From: Mytilisepta virgata
Lineage: Eukaryota; Mollusca; Bivalvia; Mytilida; Mytilidae
Reading direction: 5' to 3'
DNA: 64,000 nt
Assembly (NCBI GenBank): GCA_028015205.1
Contig: CM051521.1
Location: 108,972,513-109,036,512, forward strand
Every line of letters begins with the position of its first letter. The stretch's first letter is position 1. Below the pieces are notes generated by a model. That model searched no databases. It worked only from the letters and a program-made list of their open reading frames with translations, and had not been told where the DNA came from. This document shows, piece by piece, positions 61,660 to 64,000 of the stretch. The translations under genes were made by a program, and so were the position numbers.

Positions 61660-63190
61660 AGAAGAATCACGCGATATACTGTATTCAAAAGGGTTCCATA
61701 CGCCAAACCTCCGATAGGCGATCTTCGATTTAAACGCCCAATGCCATATGGTTGTTTTAATGGTACTTTAGATGCGACTACTTTTGGACCGTTTTTAACA
61801 ACAAAAACAGATTTCCAAGGAAATTATGGATTATATGATCAACAGTTAGCAATAGAATATCTTTTTTGGGTAAAAGATAATATAGGTAGTTTACATGGTG
61901 ACTCCCAATCGATATACTGTATTTGGTGAATCTGCATGTGGGTTTAGCGTAATCATGATGTCAATACAGAGAATAAAGGACTTTTTTAGTGCGTTATACA
62001 TCAGAGTGGGGTGAGTAAACCAGGGAAAGATGTCAATTGGCGTAGGACTACATGATGTCAATACAGAGAATAAAGGACTTTTTTAGTGCGTTATACATCA
62101 GAGTGGGGTCAGTACTTCCTTGTTTGCAACCACACCAAAACTATTTACTGGGTCTAACGATCATAAGCGCATTTAAGTGTAGCAAAAATACCAAGGCGGA
62201 GAGTATGATATGTATGAGGAGCAAGCCTGCAAACGACATATTGAAACAATATCTTCATTTCTGGTCGGATCTTTTTGACCCCGAAAAACTTGACATACAC
62301 CAGACTGAGTACTTTCTCTTCATTTGGATTTTATAAATCTCTGAATGTTATGATTGGGTGAAGGATCCTTAATTGTCGAAGTGGTATATAACCAACAAAC
62401 ATATCTTTCTTTTAATGTAACGGCGGGAATCACATCTGATTATTTTTGTGAGCATTTTGTTGCTCCACTTGTTGAGGATTATTTCCACAATGACACTGTT
62501 ATCAAGGATAACATATGTAAAAATACAATTCTATAACCTCTCTACAAGTACAGGCTCAAAATCTCGTTGATTTCTATGGCGATTTATTTTTCTACTTTCC
62601 TGTTGTAGAAAGTCTGGACGCTCATGCAATGAATAACAATAACACAAAACAATTCCAATATTCATTCTATCCAAGAAGTAGCTTTTCTCCGGCACTTGTT
62701 TTTGAATTTTTGTCAGATGTTCAGAATCATCTGGTTTTATCCATTTCAATGCCATAAATTATTTTCCCGCTAACACCCATTTTTCTGTTCATAAATATTT
62801 TGCATGCAGAATAATAAAATAATAAGCCATTTGTAAAAATTTTATAACATCCTTATTATTATTTAATGGTTTTTGAGAAATAAAACTTTTCAATGATAAA
62901 GCTATCTAAATTCAAGAGAGCAAACATATTTTTCCCGCCAAATTTTCAATATCTCGAAAACAAGTACACGCACCTATAATATATTTTCGCTCTTGTATTT
63001 CCTTTATTAATCCACTATCAATATTTACCAGTGTTATGAAACGCTTTTTATTTTGAAACTGAGCAGCGAACATCCTTAAAGGAGGTGGACATTTTGCAGA
63101 AATATCTTATCTATTCCCAACCACGTAACCACCAAATCCCACGTCTTAGTCACTCAGTGGTGAAATATTGGAGCAATTTTGCAAAAACGG
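61660..63190 (+). pseudogene. Decayed carboxylesterase-like gene P3
   Basis: Follows genes F/G from Tyr-Thr-Val-Phe-Lys-Arg to the Asn-Phe-Ala-Lys exon end and GTATGT donor at about 63190. An ~85-codon deletion joins Phe-Gly-Pro directly to Thr-Lys-Thr-Asp-Phe, removing Ser-Glu-Asp-Cys and the oxyanion loop. The elbow reads Gly-Glu-Ser-Ala-Cys-Gly after a frameshift. A 58-bp segment is duplicated (61954-62011 and 62051-62108). A further deletion removes the Asn-Tyr-Ser region and the Cys-Glu before the catalytic Glu. A ~378-bp insertion (62699-63076) separates the last part. No last exon is found before the window end. Non-functional. Confidence 0.9.
62699..63076 (-). mobile_element. Insertion in pseudogene P3
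   Basis: Sequence with no esterase similarity, placed where about eight codons (Asp-Ile-Phe-Pro-Trp-Phe region) are missing. Its left ~120 bases are a reverse copy of 32440-32560. Element type and target duplication not identified. Confidence 0.7.
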
Positions 63191-64000
63191 GGTATGTAAA
63201 GTTGTTAATAAACTATTGTTGATTTTCCCTAAATAAAATCTGATTGTTTTTGTTTTTCGTTTAACCTGTTGGATGCTATCTCATTGCCGCCAACCCCATA
63301 TATTTGCAATTCTGTATAACTTCGAAAATTTATTGATATACCGAGATATTATTAAAATATTGTACTTTAGGTGGAAACTGTTGTACTATGTGTATCTTTC
63401 ATCGATATGTGTAAACAGAAAAAGAAACTACAGGCTCCGAGCCTCTATAGCTCACCTGGTTTTCAGTTGCCATTCAAAGATCATAAAGGAAATTAAACAG
63501 CACCATTAAAAAGTCTGACGTTTGCTGTTTCCTTTTTTTCAATAGCAGTAATCATACTTCTCTATGGTCCTGACACTAGACATAATTTTGAAAGTGGATC
63601 ACCTGAGGCCCATTTAACAAGATTTGGTCTTAAATGACCTAGTACTTTCAAAGAAGAATCAAGATTTTTAAACATATCTTTGCTGATTGTCAATTTTTAG
63701 TAACAATTTCCATATGGTTCCAGGCTCCAGAACCTTGAAAATAAATTTGACAGGGGATTGTCTAAGGACCATTACACCAAACGTTGGTTTTGGAAGAATG
63801 TTTGATTGTTGCTTAACGTCCAGTTGCAAATATTTCATGCTTCTGCAGGACGACAACCAGTTCAATTGATCAAACAATCCAAATAGGGATGTAACGGGAC
63901 AAACAGGGGAACCGATCTTAACTGTCACTGTAAAAGGATGATGGTTGGTTAGGGTCGGATAATTTTACCGTCTGAAGCGACCATCAGCCTACTATTTTTC
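63191..64000. other. Window end, nothing firmly recognised
   Basis: A minus-strand open frame (63668-63928) and the surrounding non-repetitive sequence are unrecognised. It may be an interspersed repeat. The P3 last exon is not visible here. Confidence 0.4.

Noticed and set aside
62690..63080. Terminal inverted repeat for the P3 insertion
   Set aside because: A short match (catcctt) near 32.56 kb and 63.07 kb looked like an end motif, but it is too short and is not placed consistently.
63668..63928. 86-codon minus-strand frame near the window end
   Set aside because: Its start codon is not ATG, it matches no family I know, and no splice structure is visible; kept only as unrecognised sequence.

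Overview
The window looks like nuclear DNA from a bivalve mollusc, most likely a mussel (Mytilus or a close relative). It is AT-rich, its genes have spliced exons, and it is crowded with tRNA-derived SINEs, fragments of a reverse-transcriptase element, fold-back elements and ~160 bp-core arrays. The phylum call is an inference from the gene style and the look of the repeats; no marker gene proves it.

The single theme is a tandem cluster of secreted type-B carboxylesterase/cholinesterase-like genes (COesterase family, alpha/beta-hydrolase fold). Seven genes are present: A (- strand, 3' end outside the window), B (-), C (-), D (+), E (-), F (+), G (+). Three broken copies are also present: P1 (42.0 kb), P2 (49.3 kb), P3 (61.7 kb), plus a stray partial 3' exon at 18.05 kb. 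The six genes seen to their end share one architecture. A ~1.5 kb first coding exon carries the signal peptide, oxyanion hole, Ser nucleophile, Glu and His. It ends in a phase-2 intron after the Asn-Phe-Ala-Lys-(Thr/Asn)-Gly motif. A short last exon starts Asp-Val-Asn-Gly. Apart from B, that exon ends Ile-Phe-Gly-stop. Exons were joined by eye using GT/AG sites and reading phase.

Layout: 1-1304 gene A; 1305-8211 intergenic with a decayed reverse-transcriptase element (5.5-7.4 kb, minus strand); 8212-10784 gene B; 10785-18048 repeats only (68-bp tandem repeat, a SINE with a perfect 12-bp target duplication, retroelement tail); 18049-23774 gene C, whose 3.75 kb intron holds a purine-rich minisatellite, a ~160-bp-core element and old 378-bp repeats; 23775-27599 a head-to-head interval; 27600-29686 gene D; 29687-33584 a tail-to-tail interval with two tRNA-like elements; 33585-36927 gene E; 36928-42018 a homogeneous 378-bp satellite; 42-64 kb three duplicated blocks.

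The first two blocks (42214-49282 and 49283-57762) are a recent head-to-tail tandem duplication of pseudogene + functional gene + repeat array + SINE + retroelement fragment. The breakpoint can be read. After the duplication, unit 2 gained a SINE and a ~311-bp module related to the 378-bp satellite; unit 1 keeps both empty sites. A third, older block ends in P3.

The seven esterases are probably secreted or surface hydrolases that are diversifying. Their catalytic surroundings differ: A has three altered motifs, B has Tyr in the oxyanion loop plus a Ser/Thr-rich, possibly GPI-anchored tail, D alone has a Trp aligned with the choline-binding Trp of acetylcholinesterase, and F/G have lost the Pro-Val-Val-Asp-Gly motif. 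Substrates cannot be deduced from sequence alone.
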